Part shown: piece by piece, positions 11,170 through 22,850 of the stretch
Layout of the letters: every line of letters starts with the position of its first letter
Position numbering within the stretch: the stretch's first letter is position 1
Assembly: GCF_032854445.1 (NCBI RefSeq)
Contig: NC_088297.1
Location: forward strand, 22,209,127-22,273,126
Length of the DNA: 64,000 nucleotides
Source: Liolophura sinensis
Lineage: Eukaryota > Mollusca > Polyplacophora > Chitonida > Chitonidae
Reading direction: 5' to 3'
Notes under the pieces: model-generated
The model's input: only the letters and a program-made list of their open reading frames with translations
What the model was told of the DNA's origin: nothing
The model's database searches: none
Translations under genes and position numbers: made by a program

Positions 11170-11650
11170 TGCATGAGGTTTTAAGGCGCAGAATCTCCTT
11201 GAAAAGAATGATACCTTTGCGGGTCATATCTTGAAACTCCTTTTTCAAAGCCTAGATTCTAAAGGATCTGTAATGAACATAAATTCGTTTTCGCCTGAAG
11301 CCTTTAACGATCTCTTTGAATCAGCTTGACTGGCGTTATCGCCAGTGTTCTTTATCCCCTAATTTTATCACTAACAATATTGCTTTCTGGTCGCAGGCAA
11401 TGAGCCCTGAGTGCCAATTTAACATTTTTCACAATTCCAGAGGTAAAGCTTTTATCTAATTTCGTTATTGAAACTCCCAGGCTTAATACAAAGAGAACCA
11501 GAAGGAAAGAGAGATAAGGCCTTAATGTCTATGTAAGCCTCACAGTCAATAAAAACACAAGGATTTTCAGGAAAGTTTTTAGCGATCTAACATCCGCCTG
11601 ACCACGTCTTGGTCGTCTGCAAAATAAAGCAGACTGTTCAACAATTTAAA
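11170..11650 (+). repeat. Old duplicated block, copy 2 (partner 2240-2800)
   Basis: Collinear with 2240-2800. It shares GATTCTAAAG, CTTTATCCCCT, a GGCTTAATACAAAGAGAACC-like stretch and GGTCGTCTGCAAAATAAAGC in the same order. It lacks the 33-bp tandem duplication seen in copy 1. Confidence 0.65.
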
Positions 11651-12557
11651 ACGACGAATTATGTGTTAAAAGCCCGTTGATGATTTTTTTTTCACCAATG
11701 TTCCTAATGAAAAGCCTATTGTGCGTTATAAACCATATATATATAAGACGTCTTCGAAGAGAAATCAATTCAGTAGCGCAACATCGTCAGGACTCCGGCT
11801 CTGTTTATCACTATTGGTAAACTTGCTAAGAGGTATTGCTATGGTAAAAAGGGCGATCTTTCAAGCCCTCAAAACGACTAGTAGCTAATGTATGAAGCAT
11901 GTGCATATATCTTTGATTGGAATGGTGGATGTTATCAGGAAGTATAAGTACATGTAACAGTAATGTGCTTTTGTTTGACATTCCCATTATTAAGTGCAGT
12001 ATGCCATGATGATAATGATGACGTGTATGTTTGATGTAAGTCATCCAGTTCCAGGAATCGCAGGAAAGGCAAAGTATCAGAGCGCAAAACTTACGGCGAG
12101 GTAAGTAAAACTAAAGATAGTTTGATGAACGCAACCTGCAAAAATCTGGCACAGACTTCACATAAAGATTTGTTGTGTGCATTATTATATATAGGTCTGC
12201 TCAAGAATTTTTCACGTCTACGATGGCAGTGAGAAAATCATGTGGAGAAAATCGGAGTGTCCAGGAAAAAACACCCTTAATAAGTTATACACACCGTAAT
12301 CGAGCAAGACGGGTGCTCTTCAACGACTATTATATTGCGCATAAGACTAGTTGAGCATCAGTCGACCACTTATTGTTATAAACACTCCACCAAATGTGAG
12401 AACGCGAGATTCCACAAGTTTCCTGTCTCAGGCAGTAACTCTATCCCGCGTCGTGTGAAATGCACTTTTACACATGCTTCGGTTTACTTTACGTTAGGAT
12501 GAGTGTGAATTTCAGGCACCAGCATGTTCTCAGTAAAGCCATGGTGCCAGGGGATGT
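11651..12557. other. No recognised feature
   Basis: AT-rich, with a short TATATATA stretch near 11736 and no supported gene or repeat match. Confidence 0.5.
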
Positions 12558-12708
12558 GTAAATTGCTACTATTTATGCATTTACGTGAACAGTTAGAATA
12601 AAACCCTAACAAAGCCAAACTGACAAGAGGCCGTATTTCACCGGTTATGAGTAACCATTTGCCAGCTATGACATTGTCGTCGCTGCTCTGGTTTGTCTCC
12701 CTGTGCAT
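12558..12708 (+). repeat. Dispersed repeat family P, copy 1
   Basis: Core AGAATAAAACCCT followed by a CTGACAAG-like stretch, CCGTATTTCACCG, ACCATTTGCCAG and a GTCGTCGCTGCTCTGGTTT-like stretch. Seven copies of about 110-150 bp were found in the window, four plus and three minus. Confidence 0.75.
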
Positions 12709-14391
12709 CTTAACTATATTCTTGCTTTTTAATGGAAAAATTATAATTTTTCTTACAGGTCTAAAGTTTCAGAGAAATTAGTTTTAGCAGTCATTTACAA
12801 ACCCATAACCGACATAATCTAAATATACAACACTTACTGTGCACAGACTAAGAAATGTTTTAGTGGTACGTACAATAACGTCTTCCACACTAGTCGTAAT
12901 GAGTTTGAATACGTGAAAACTCTCACAACGCACTCTGAGCTGTTTAAAGGAAAGCTCACCCATCTGCATGTTCTTTCTTTGCAGCTCTTAAAAGGTGTTG
13001 GAATTTGTGAATAATATATATTTCTCCCGTAGATACTAAGTATATTAATGACACTATTAAAAATAAGGGTATGTACGAAGTAATCAGCATCATTAAGCGT
13101 CCCATGAACTCGTTCCTATGTCTTAATGCCACGTTTAAACCACAAAAATACCTCACTCACAGACGGGACAATGCAATCGTTTGATAAATGTACAGTTGAA
13201 ACGGTATAACTACAAACTTAAATGAGAACATAGTAAGAGAACTACTGTTTAAAGACATCGCTAATGTTACGTTGAAAAAAAAAGTTCATAGAAATGACAA
13301 CAAGTAAATAGCTACTGTTTATGAGCTCGTCCAAATAATCCATACCCCAATGGAAACGTTCAAGCAATCTATCCAGGCAGTGACAATTTAGTGTGGGGTC
13401 ATCACTTATTTCGCATGCCCAGTATGTAGTTCAGTAAATCTGAGATTTCGCACTTTGATTTTTACAAACAGCAGTCCCTTTTTCTAGCCATGTAGATGCC
13501 GTGTGACAGAAGGCAGGCCTGGATTCTATTGGACATATCAGCATTGGAGTAATACAATTTTGTATCGGATTCTGCTCCTTGGTATTTTAGTTATTCTGCG
13601 ACATACAGCATTGTGTATAAGAGTGTATTGGGTACTTTCTGTAAGATTCATTGGTTTTCGATCTATAAGCTTGCTCTAATATCTTATTGATGAATAATGA
13701 GAAATGGAAGACGTTGCAAATAAAGGAGGAAATGAATTATCTATGATCCATATATATACCCTCACCATTTATTGGATTCTCCAGAGAAAGAGAGCCAAAC
13801 TGAAAATAACCAGAGAATCCTTGGCTATCACATTCTCATGAAAGCCTACCTCTGAAGACTCTGCGGGGGCGCCTTCGGTAATTTCCGTTTTACGAAATCC
13901 ATAGAACTGTGTCATTTACTTGACAGCTCATTGAAAATGCGATTCGTTTATTAACACCAGATGACGGAGTTATCCTGGCGTTTTGATGTTACATTTTTGT
14001 TTTTAATGATACTTTTACAGTGGATTTGTAAAAGCAATGTTTTACTTTGTTTAGGTTGTGCTCAACACCGTTTAATAATAGCACCAGCCTAATTTTGCGC
14101 AAATTATATGTAACATATATGTTCCAACCGTAATGTGTATGTGTTGACAACTTGACATAAAAGTCAACATCCATCCATTTAGACAGTTTGATCCTCAAAA
14201 AATAGCCATTCGTGTTTTCATGAGATCATTGGAATGATCTTGCATGTGGTCACAAACATTCACTAGATGAATGAGATGTGATGTAATGACGTGGAGCGTT
14301 AGAGTTCCGTTATTCTGTCATCTGTCACGTGCATCATTGAAGGTACATTGTACGGTGAGTATGTAGGTCGAAGAATTACCACACTTTTAGG
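12709..14391. other. No recognised feature
   Basis: Only short open frames in AT-rich DNA and no repeat match found in this window. Confidence 0.5.
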
Positions 14392-14530
14392 ATTTATTTA
14401 TTTATTGACTTATTTGATTTGTGTTTTACACCGTACTCGCGAATGTTTCACTATTTCACAGCTACCGTATCGGTGAGGGGCTCCTGGGTCATTACGCCGC
14501 GCTGGCGTCCTAACCGCCTCGGCCACCCAT
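14392..14530 (-). mobile_element. SINE-A with internal deletion, tRNA-like head retained
   Basis: The 3' tail (TTTATTTATTTATT, then a TGTGTTTTACACCGTACTCG-like stretch) is joined after TTTCACTATTTCACAG directly to the head. Read on the minus strand the head contains GGCCGAGGCGGTTAGGAC, a tRNA A-box-like sequence, then GCGGCGTAATGACCCAGGAG. The GC-rich core present in 19873-20105 is deleted. Confidence 0.8.
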
Positions 14531-15690
14531 TGATGCCGCTATACAACTTAAAGGGCGCATTTTCTGAGCATGTTGAGGTTAAGTAAGACCTCTCATAATA
14601 GCTACATGTATTAGCAGGTTTCGAAGTTAAAGCGCCCCAAGTTAATTGAAAACCTATAAACAAGATAACTTTAAAAATCCCTTATCATATACCTATACAG
14701 TACAAGTACCACAGAGCGCTTCAGGCAAGTCCATCAAATGTGTATGCTTTACGTACAGTAAGCTGAAAAACATCGACCAGTTCAAATTTCTCGACATTTC
14801 TGTGACTCTCAACTGCTAATGTCAGGTATTTCCACATTCAGAATACTGGCGCCAAAACAGACGTTCTTGCACTAACCGTCAGTCAAAGTAGACGTGCAGT
14901 CATTATCCCGACCGTGTACGATACTAGTTTATAAGTGGTAGATAATCAAACTTTGTATATCAGTTGCGCTTTGATTGCAAATATTCATTCTTACAATGTG
15001 GCATGCATATTCTAAAGGATGAATTTATCGCTTCTAGCCCTGGGATAACCAGAAGTAGACACAGTTATGTGGCAGAGTGGCAGATCTAACGATTCTGAAC
15101 TGTCAGTCTACATTTAATTACATAGAAGTTATACTCACTGTAAAACATTAGAGTGAAGAGGTATAACAGAATAATCTTGGCACACTAGTTTTTGCAGCAA
15201 TAACTTGTGACGTTATTGGAAATCGTTACATAGCGCACAGGATCTAACAAATGCGGCAAAGTAGGATATGTGCACGCCATATGAGTAAATGAGTGATTAC
15301 GGCCTAACGCCACATCGGCAATGTTTCAGCCATATCGTGACGACACGCCATATGAAGACAATGCACTAAAAACAAGTGTTTCGCTGGCAGGTCCCAGGTT
15401 GGAGTTTCACGCCTGGAGTTTGACAATAATCTCGCATTACTCGATACCTCCTGTTGTGTGACAAGAGAGGTTATCCTGAACAGGTGTTCTTCTGCTTAGA
15501 ATTTGCTGCAGCAGAACATGTGTGAAACCCATCAACTTATCCCAGAACTATTCTTAGAAGCTGTCCAAGGACAGTCTTCTGAGCGAGACTTTACAGTCTT
15601 CAATGACCGACGCTTTCACCGGAAGACAGCATAAAACTTGCAATTAAACCTTAACTCAGATGTCGTCTATCTTTCGATGAACGATAGTAC

Positions 15691-15957
15691 ATGCATTCTC
15701 TGTGGTCTAAACGGCTTCCTCTAGCTTTCATCTTGACCATCGTGTTGAACCACCTCTCTCTTTGTGGACAAGTAAACTTTAATCGAATAAAAGGTATACA
15801 AACCACAAAGCTAATATTGAATGACTTTAAAGGCTGTCAGTGGAACATCCATGACACAGCAATAGCCGACTTAGCTGAAAACCTGAAATGCCATCCCTCT
15901 TTCTGTTACCCTCAGGCCACCTGTGTTTTTTTCACCTCTCTTGGAAATTCAATATAA
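15691..15957 (+). CDS. Hypothetical small secreted protein (candidate)
   Basis: An 88-codon frame starts ATGCATTCTCTG. Residues 1-26 have a signal-peptide pattern: basic residues (SKRL), a hydrophobic run (PLAFILTIVL) and a small-residue site near SLCG. The remainder is cysteine-containing, with KGCQW and LKCHPSFCYPQATC. Alternatively this is only a first exon, since AAAAG/GTATAC after residue 34 resembles a splice donor. The paralogous stretch near 20340-20520 does not preserve the frame, which weakens the call. I do not recognise a family. Confidence 0.22.
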   Translation: MHSLWSKRLPLAFILTIVLNHLSLCGQVNFNRIKGIQTTKLILNDFKGCQWNIHDTAIADLAENLKCHPSFCYPQATCVFFTSLGNSI

Positions 15958-16138
15958 GGTTGTTCTGATTACGGTGTGTGATCTGTATTGCTAGACATTA
16001 TCAATACATTGTATATTCTGTCTTTAATGACAGTAGCCTCAGGGTTTCCGTCCGTGACCGAGGTAATCAAGTGACGGCAAGCCTAAAGGGTGTTTGCTAT
16101 ATGACCTGGTCACGTGAGCATGGTATGTCATCCTGCGC

Positions 16139-16800
16139 ACAGTTTATTTGTTTGGAAACAAGGCCTGGTAATGTGGCAACAGCAAATCGCGTTGCCCACT
16201 CACAGTCTACATGTTTGGTACTCGGCCTGATAATGCGGCAATGACAAATCGCGTTGCCCACTTACAGTCTATGTGCTTGGTACGGGGCTTGGTAATGGGG
16301 CAATGGCAAACAGCGTTGCCCACTTACCCGGCCATGTAATGTGGCAATGGCAACTCGCGTTGCCCATTCACGGTCTGTGTGTTTGGTATAGGGCCTGATA
16401 ATGTGGCATTAGCAAACTGCGTTGCCCACTCACGGTCTTTGTGTTTGCCACAGGGCCTGGTAATGTGGCAATGGCAAATCGCGTTGCCCACTCACAGTCT
16501 ATGGGTTTGGTACGGGGCCTGGTAATGTGGTAATGGCAAAGCGCGTTTTCCACTCGCAGTTTATGTGTTTGATACGGGGCCTGGTAATGTGGCAAAGGCC
16601 AATTGCGTTGCCCACTAACCTGGCCATGTAATTTGGCAATGGCAAATCGCGTTGCCCACTCACAGTCTATGTGTTTGGTACTTGGCCTGGTAATGTGGCA
16701 ATGGAATATCGCGTTGCCCACTCACGGACTGTGTGTTTGGTACAGGGCCTGGTAATGCGACAATGGCAGATCGCGTAACCCACAAGCTATGTGTTTGGCA
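16139..16800 (+). repeat. 62-bp minisatellite with a 292-bp higher-order unit
   Basis: About eleven units, each containing GGCCTGGTAATGTGGCAATG and GCGTTGCCCACTCACAGTCT. Counting from the end of the TTGCCCACT motif, boundaries fall at 16200, 16262, 16324, 16368, 16430, 16492, 16554, 16616, 16660, 16722 and about 16784. Spacing is therefore 62 except for two 44-bp units ending at 16368 and 16660. Both short units carry the same 18-bp deletion junction (GGCCATGTAAT) and are separated by four 62-bp units, giving a repeat of 4 x 62 + 44 = 292 bp. The 117-codon minus-strand open frame across it is a by-product of the repeat. Confidence 0.95.
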
Positions 16801-17689
16801 CACGGCCTGGTCACCTCACTATGATTATGGTGTCCAAACACAGTCCGTGTTTTCTACCGGAGTAACAAGCCTGAGGTACAATGATGAAATACAGTGACGA
16901 CGTCAGCAGAAAACATCTGAGTGACTGTGCTGGACGGTCACATTGATGTCAGATGTAGAAACCTCTAATTTATTGCTATCTAGGTGTTGATATGAAACCA
17001 GACTTGCCTCACTCCACACATCATTTGACCATATACTAAGAAGTGAATGTCACCGGTACAATTCAGAATCATTGTTTTATTATACTAATAACACAAATGC
17101 TCTAAAATTGGTGGAGGTGGTTTTAAAAGTCAGTAAAGGGATACCTGCACGCAGTGTTATTTCCGTGACACACATATGTACATGTACGTACGCTACGTAA
17201 CAAACCTAGACTTCGTGTGTGGAGGACTGGGTGAGACATGCGATCTGGTAAAACAGACATTTTGCCTGATGCATTTATTTATTTATTTTTTTTGGGCATA
17301 AATTTCTCCTCCACCTCCCTTTTTCTCCCTTCCTATTCATCAACTAATAACGCAATTTAAGAATCTTATCTTTATTTTGGGTCTATCGACCAGAATCCGT
17401 TCCTCTTCAATAAAGTAATGGTTGTCATGCTCAGTGCGCCCACCTGAAATTGATCGAGGCTAACACGGGTTATTCAAAACTGTACGCACAATGGTTTCCT
17501 CTGTGCAAAGCTGTGGCTTTTACACTCAGTCAGAATGGTATTTTATCCTACAGGATGTATTGCAGACGGTATTGTAAGTTAGACACGAAGAGAATGATCT
17601 AACATCAGTCAGCATTTAGTGCTGAAAAATCAAAATATCTGAAATATAAGCGTCATGTTCGACATTAGTATACCATTCGTAGTGCATGA

Positions 17690-17870
17690 AGGGCGTTCCA
17701 AGTTGATAATCGCAAGACCCATTTCCAAAACAACATTTAACACTAGCTCCCAAAGACAAAGGTATGTAAGAAATTATACAAATAGGAAATAAAGAGAAGC
17801 GGTCATCAGTTTTCAATGATGCCGGGCAGACAGTGGATATTCCAGGCATGAAGTCCATATCAAAGTTCAA
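17690..17870 (-). repeat. Dispersed repeat family T, copy 3 (inverted)
   Basis: On the minus strand it contains TTTTGGAAATGGGTCTTGCG then ATTATCAACTTGGAACG. It also shares an upstream TCATTGAAAACTGATGACCG stretch with the copy at 28860-29085 (TCGTTGAAAACTGTTGACTG). A minus-strand open frame (17616-17870) covers this copy, but the other copies are stopped in that frame. Confidence 0.65.
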
Positions 17871-18699
17871 ATTCGTAGCCCATGAATGAGTTCCAGGTCA
17901 AATAACAATTAAACAAGGTATCTCAGTCGCGCTTTGATTGCAACTGTTCATAAAGGCATCATGCAGATATAATGTGCATGGCTGTCTTTACGGCCCCCAG
18001 CCCCAGGTTAAGCGGTATTAGATAGAGTTCGAAAATGACGAGCGTTACAGAACTTAACCGAACAGATTGTGGTTCAAAAGTAACAGACGATTACGCCTTT
18101 CCTGTTAATATATAAGGATCTCATTCTATAAGAAGACGTTTAATATTTATATACGAATTATGCGAGGCGGATTGTAAAGGCATTGCCTTTGGAATGATTG
18201 GTGTTCAATCTCATTCACCCCTTTTAAATGTACAGCATTAACAAACTTTCTGAAGCTATTTATTTACGTATCATGATCAGAAACTACAATAAAACTTCAC
18301 ATTGCGTAGATGTTTTTTCCCATAAAACAACAAAGTCATTGTTTGGCTGAAAATGGTTTTATGTGTATAAATGCCACTGTGACCTTCCACGTACATGTTG
18401 GTATTTCGCTGCAAGTTATTTGGCATTTCCTTCATATGGGTTTAACGGGAGTTTATTTATACTGTTGTCGGTGACAGTGGCCAGGAGTTACTCATTTATT
18501 ACCCATTTGAGGTGAGTTTATTCGGAGAATTTAGTTGCCCTTATAGTTCAGGTTTAAGATGCGATGGGAAAAGAGACTATGGGCGGATGGCTAAATTGAG
18601 ACAGCAAGTTGTCAAGAATGCTCGGTTGGTTGTTTGCGCGATCGTTCATATTTTGCACTAAAAAACATGCGATGCCTTTTATTATTGCATAGACACAAA

Positions 18700-18985
18700 C
18701 TAACAAGAATTAGATCGAGGTAGGGCTCTGTACCAAAACTGTAAAGGGAACTTATCCAATATTGCAACACTAAATAAAGCGATGTATGTCATTTTGCACT
18801 TCTGATATACAAATGCTCCAAGACAGATGACATCCTGCGCAAGGTGTAATGATGGTAAAGTTAGGGATGAAATTCTTGTAAATATTACAATGATATGCGA
18901 AAGGAACTTACCCAATATTACTGCACTAGATCAAGCGATGAAAATTATGTTGCACTTCTTTATAAAGGAAACAAATTTACAGTGT
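18700..18985 (+). repeat. 156-bp in-frame segment duplication
   Basis: About 75 bp beginning at 18740 (TGTAAAGGGAACTTATCCAA) is repeated at 18896 (TGCGAAAGGAACTTACCCAA), an offset of 156 bp or 52 codons. In the shared frame the copies read NLSNIATLNKAM..ILHF and NLPNITALDQAM..MLHF. The first copy is followed at once by a TGA and the second stays open in the 18827-19021 frame. No family recognised. It could be a remnant of a duplicated exon or noncoding. Confidence 0.6.
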
Positions 18986-19433
18986 ATAAAAAAACAAGTC
19001 TCCCGCAACTATATCTTGTGATTGACTTTATATCCGTAAAATTGCATGTAAAATGTTATATCGACATAGTGTATCTCTGATACCAGCCAGGCGATGCTTG
19101 AGCGAACAAATCACAATGCTGTTCTGAACTAACACAAAGTGCACATCTGTCAGACGTGGGAGTGGTCCTTTACCACAGGTCGGTGGTTTATGCGAGTGAA
19201 AAATTCTCGAGTATTTCGTTAAGCATCATTGAAATAAATAGACATCTATAAACAGCAAACAACTACTTTTTTGTATTTCACTCTCTCTATGATCCTTCTC
19301 AGGGCCACACACACGGACACTTTTGGCAGCAGCAAGATCAGTTACGTGTTTACTTCTTTAGACATCACTGAAAATGTGTGTTGCTTGTAAAGGATAAATT
19401 GGCGTTTGAAATTTCCACACAAATACAAAAGAC

Positions 19434-19560
19434 TACAGCACAGAAAATAAAACAAGAGCATCGAGGATAATGTGATGGTTAACAAATGTCTACACGTAAC
19501 CCATAAAACGCGACTTCTTGTTAATTTACCTCAGTCAGAACTTTATTTTAAGTACGAAAA
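19434..19560 (-). repeat. Dispersed repeat family P, copy 2 (inverted)
   Basis: On the plus strand it carries AACAAATGTCTACACGTAAC, a CTTGTTAATTTACCTCAGTC stretch and AGAACTTTATTTTAAG, the reverse complement of the family core. Followed by a short AAGCAAAATTAG-like stretch shared with the copies at 22.8 and 41.3 kb. Confidence 0.65.
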
Positions 19561-19872
19561 CACCATGACTTAAGCAAAATTAGAAAGGGGAAAATGCAAT
19601 CATGCTTGTAACAATTTTTAAAAGTCGCTGCTATAGATCCATTCAAATGGTTGTCTTGTCATCGTATTTAAGAAATAATCACCTGAAATCAATGCAGAGA
19701 CCATGTCTAACGCTTCACTGTTGACCAAGGAAATCAGATGTGGTCTTATCCGCCGTGCCATTTGTAATGTTAAAAAACATAACTGCTATTCCACAGCAAT
19801 CTTTAGAATTGACTTTCATATCAGTAATCTCGATGGACTTTTGTAATCATTCCATCGGATTATCATCTACTG

Positions 19873-20105
19873 GATTGATTGGTGTTTTACGCCGTACTCA
19901 AGAATATTTCACTTATACGACGGCGGCCAGCATCATGGTGGGTGGAAACCGGGCAGAGCCCGGGGGAAACCCACGACCATCCGCAGATTGCTGACAGACC
20001 TTCCCACGTACGGCCGGAGAGGAAGCCAGCATGACCTGGTCTTGAAATCACAGCGACCGCATTGGTGAGAGACCCCTGGATCATTACGCTGCTCTAGCGG
20101 GCTTT
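19873..20105 (-). mobile_element. SINE-A, near full length
   Basis: The best-preserved single-copy SINE-A here. On the minus strand it has GCTAGAGCAGCGTAATG, a B-box-like GATTTCAAGACC, the core TGGCTTCCTCTCCGGCCGTA, CTGCGGATGGTCGTGGGTTT, CCGTCGTATAAGTGAAATAT and AGTACGGCGTAAAACACCAA at the 3' end. The extreme 5' tRNA-like end (A box) and the long AAAT tail are missing. Confidence 0.92.
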
Positions 20106-21469
20106 GTCCATGTTTACTTACCAGAGAGTTATACTCATTGTAAACGTAAGAAACTTAGATTGAAGGCGTTTGATCGAATGACCTTGACACACAAGTTTTC
20201 GAAGCAATAAGATATTAGACAACACAAAAACTAGCACGCAAAGAACAATAACAGAGTCTACTACTGACGATCTTTCGCTCTCGAATGTGATTTTCAGTCA
20301 ACTGATTTGTCATATACCTGGCTAAGGCTGGTGTTCTCTGGAGTCAATGCGATTTTGCCCTCACTGTGGATTGTATAAAAGATACATCATTGTGTATGGG
20401 GTAAAACTTTAGTCGAATCAAGGCAGTCTAATCTTCACAGCACAGCGATAGCGGCTTTAGCTCACCCGATCTTTCTGTATCTGTTACCTTTAGGCTACGT
20501 CTCTCATTTCATCTCTGAAGTATCGAATCTCGGGTGGTTCGGAGTACGTCATGTAATCTCACCTCCAGAAGGGTTAGATTACTTCGTTTCTCTGACGGTA
20601 GACACCAGCTCGGCAAATTAATCCGCACTTTCCACAATGATTGGGGTGATGAAGTGACAGAAATAAGCCTGTAGGGAGTTTGGTTAAGGTCAGGGTGACG
20701 TGGCAGATGTAAATCATTCTGTTCACTCTCTATCTCTGTTTTCTAACGGAGTAACAAGTCTGGGGTGAACAGAACGCGGTGACGACCCGAACAGAAAACC
20801 TGTGTGTCGATGTTCTCAGGCCCCTCATTATTTAAAATTCAGTCTCACCGGTGCCAGATCTAGTAGGCCCTACCAGCTTCCAACAGGAATACGTGAGAAC
20901 TGAACAAAAGTAAGACTTGTTCTTTTGTAGATCGATGAAAAGGGAGACAGATAGGGTGGGGGAGGGCTGACCATGACATTTTGTCGCGTGACTTGTAAAT
21001 ATTCGAGCGATAGCTGGGTTCAGACGCGTAAACTCACTGGTTACGAGCCTTTCCATTGTACTTTGGGCGACTGACATAGCCAGGCTGTCTCAGAATCTCT
21101 ACTGTAAATTAGAGAATGTTAAATGTTTAGAAGCGGAAATATCACTTTGAATTCGAATTGCAGCTGGACTATAAATGATATTCTGTTTAGGATTACGCTA
21201 CCGATTAATGAGTAATGCAGCAGAACGTTTTATGAAACCGATCATATTAACCCAAAACTATTCTTAGAAGGTCATCAAGTTCACTGAACAAGGCGTTGCG
21301 GTCTTCATTTAACATCGCTTCAACCGGAAGTTAGAATGCAACTGGCAAGTTAACCAGGCCTTCAAGTTGCCTTGAGGCGGCGGTGTAGTCTGCTCAGACT
21401 GGAAAACAAAGTGAAATCCTGATATTGTGGTACAGGTGTTTTCCCCAATATTTTCTTTCTATTCAGGTG

Positions 21470-21670
21470 GAGCTCCTCGCATAGATACAAGCATGGCTAT
21501 TTTGCCGACTTGCCATAATGGTTTAATATGAACAACCTGCGGATGGTCGCAGGATTCCCCCGGGCTCTGTCCAGTTTCCTCCCACCGTAACACTGGCCAC
21601 CGCAGTATAAGTGAAATATTCTTGAGAACTGTAGCATAAAACACCAATCGATCAAATCAATCAATCGTTC
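21470..21670 (+). mobile_element. SINE-A 3' half fused to a 60-bp non-SINE lead
   Basis: The SINE-A 3' half starts at CAACCTGCGGATGGTCGCAG and runs to the CACCAATCGATCAAATCAAT tail. It is preceded by a 60-bp stretch (GCATGGCTATTTTGCCGACT and on) that also appears joined to SINE-A in inverted form at 23870-23970, so the junction is shared. Confidence 0.85.
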
Positions 21671-22329
21671 AATATGAATACTTATGACTCGTCCATGGAT
21701 AATTTGGCCGATTCAAGAGCGGACTTTACACATAATACGCAGAGCCAGAGCCAGTAAACCAAAATGTGCGTTTCATTCTTACGGACACCTGAGCCAAAAA
21801 AATCCCTACCAGACTCGCATACATGTAAGATGACCGGATGTGATCTTACCTGCAATACCGCTTGAGATGTTGAAAGGTTTTTAAACCCTACGAGGAGTGA
21901 TTCTTTGAGAATGTGACATACACGTGTATTGGCTACAAGTTTGTACCATGCCTGAGCTATATGTTTGGAAAGCATATGATGTCGTAAAATCCATATGTAT
22001 CTTGGCGCCACCCTTTTCTTATGTCACACTCTTTCTCTTATTCCTTTTCGCTCTCTTTTCATCAGCTAATGACGCAATCTGAGTCACGTCCTGTTCGCCT
22101 CATTAAAATGATGACTGTCGTCTTCAGTCTTTCCTCCTCAATGACTGGCTCATGGATTTTTCACACTTGAATGCTCACTGGATTTCCCGATACAAAACTG
22201 TGGCTATTTCCTCGAACGACTCGAAAGGCACGCAATATATCACGTATTATGTGAGGCTGCATTGCCACGTACGCCAGTGTGTTGGATTTAGTGAATTTTT
22301 AAACTCCTAGTCGAAGAACGGTTTCTTTC

Positions 22330-22332
<3 letters not shown>

Positions 22333-22380
<48 letters not shown>

Positions 22381-22391
22381 TGATGATGATC
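22333..22391. repeat. (AAT)n microsatellite passing into (ATG)n
   Basis: An uninterrupted AAT run of about 15 units followed by several GAT units. Confidence 0.95.
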
Positions 22392-22706
22392 ATATAAAAC
22401 AATAAAAAATGACCCACAAAAACAAATTAAGAACAGAACTAAAGGGACCTAAAATTTAACTCCAGATAGCTTCCGGCAAATGGATTGCATTGCCAATCGT
22501 TTTCTTTCATTAAACATCAAAGCTATTGTTTTGTTGAAAATGATGCCCAGAGTCACAGTGACCTAGCACGTTAGACTATGACTTGAAATTATTGGCATTC
22601 TCTCATATGAATGTCACGTGGATGCGGGTTTACATACGCTCTTGTCGATTACAGTGCTTTCGAGTCATCTGTTCACTCATTGAAAGTCCGTTCATTTTAA
22701 TATTAC

Positions 22707-22850
22707 AATTAAACATGTACAGTGTAGAGAGTAAAACCCAGATCTGCCAGGAGAGTGTCATAGCTAGCAAATGCTTATACGCAACTGGTGAATAAAAGGT
22801 CACCTGTCAATTTACATCAGTTAGTATTTTACAGTAAAAAAATTACACGT
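22707..22850 (-). repeat. Dispersed repeat family P, copy 3 (inverted)
   Basis: Contains GAGAGTAAAACCCAGATCTG, TAGCTAGCAAATGC, GAATAAAAGGTCACCTGTCA and ATTTACATCAGTTAGTATTT, the reverse complement of the family core. Confidence 0.65.

Larger units (their letters stand above)
15120..18480 (+). repeat. Large old duplication, copy 1 (partner 20110-22680)
   Basis: A chain of diverged but collinear matches to 20110-22680. Landmarks are GTTATACTCACTGTAAA near 15129, AACTATTCTTAGAAG near 15546, TTCACCGGAAG near 15614, a CACAGCAATAGCCGACTTAG stretch near 15856, a CCGGAGTAACAAGCCTGAGG stretch near 16856, a CTAATAACGCAATTTAAG stretch near 17344, and a CACTGTGACCTTCCACGTAC stretch near 18374. Spacing differs because of the minisatellite at 16.1-16.8 kb and other insertions. 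In the partner one order change is seen: the TTCTTAGAAG landmark comes later. Confidence 0.65.
20110..22680 (+). repeat. Large old duplication, copy 2 (partner 15120-18480)
   Basis: Matches in the same overall order as copy 1: GAGTTATACTCATTGTAAA near 20126, a CACAGCGATAGCGGCTTTAG stretch near 20441, ACGGAGTAACAAGTCTGGGG near 20746, a CTAATGACGCAATCTGAG stretch near 22065 and CACAGTGACCTAGCACG near 22554. The minisatellite is absent here. The secreted-protein frame of copy 1 is not preserved. Confidence 0.65.

Noticed and set aside
16368-16721. 117-codon minus-strand open frame with repeated NAIFHCHITRP-like units
   Set aside because: It is the translation of the 62-bp minisatellite. The unit length is not a multiple of three and other frames are similarly open.
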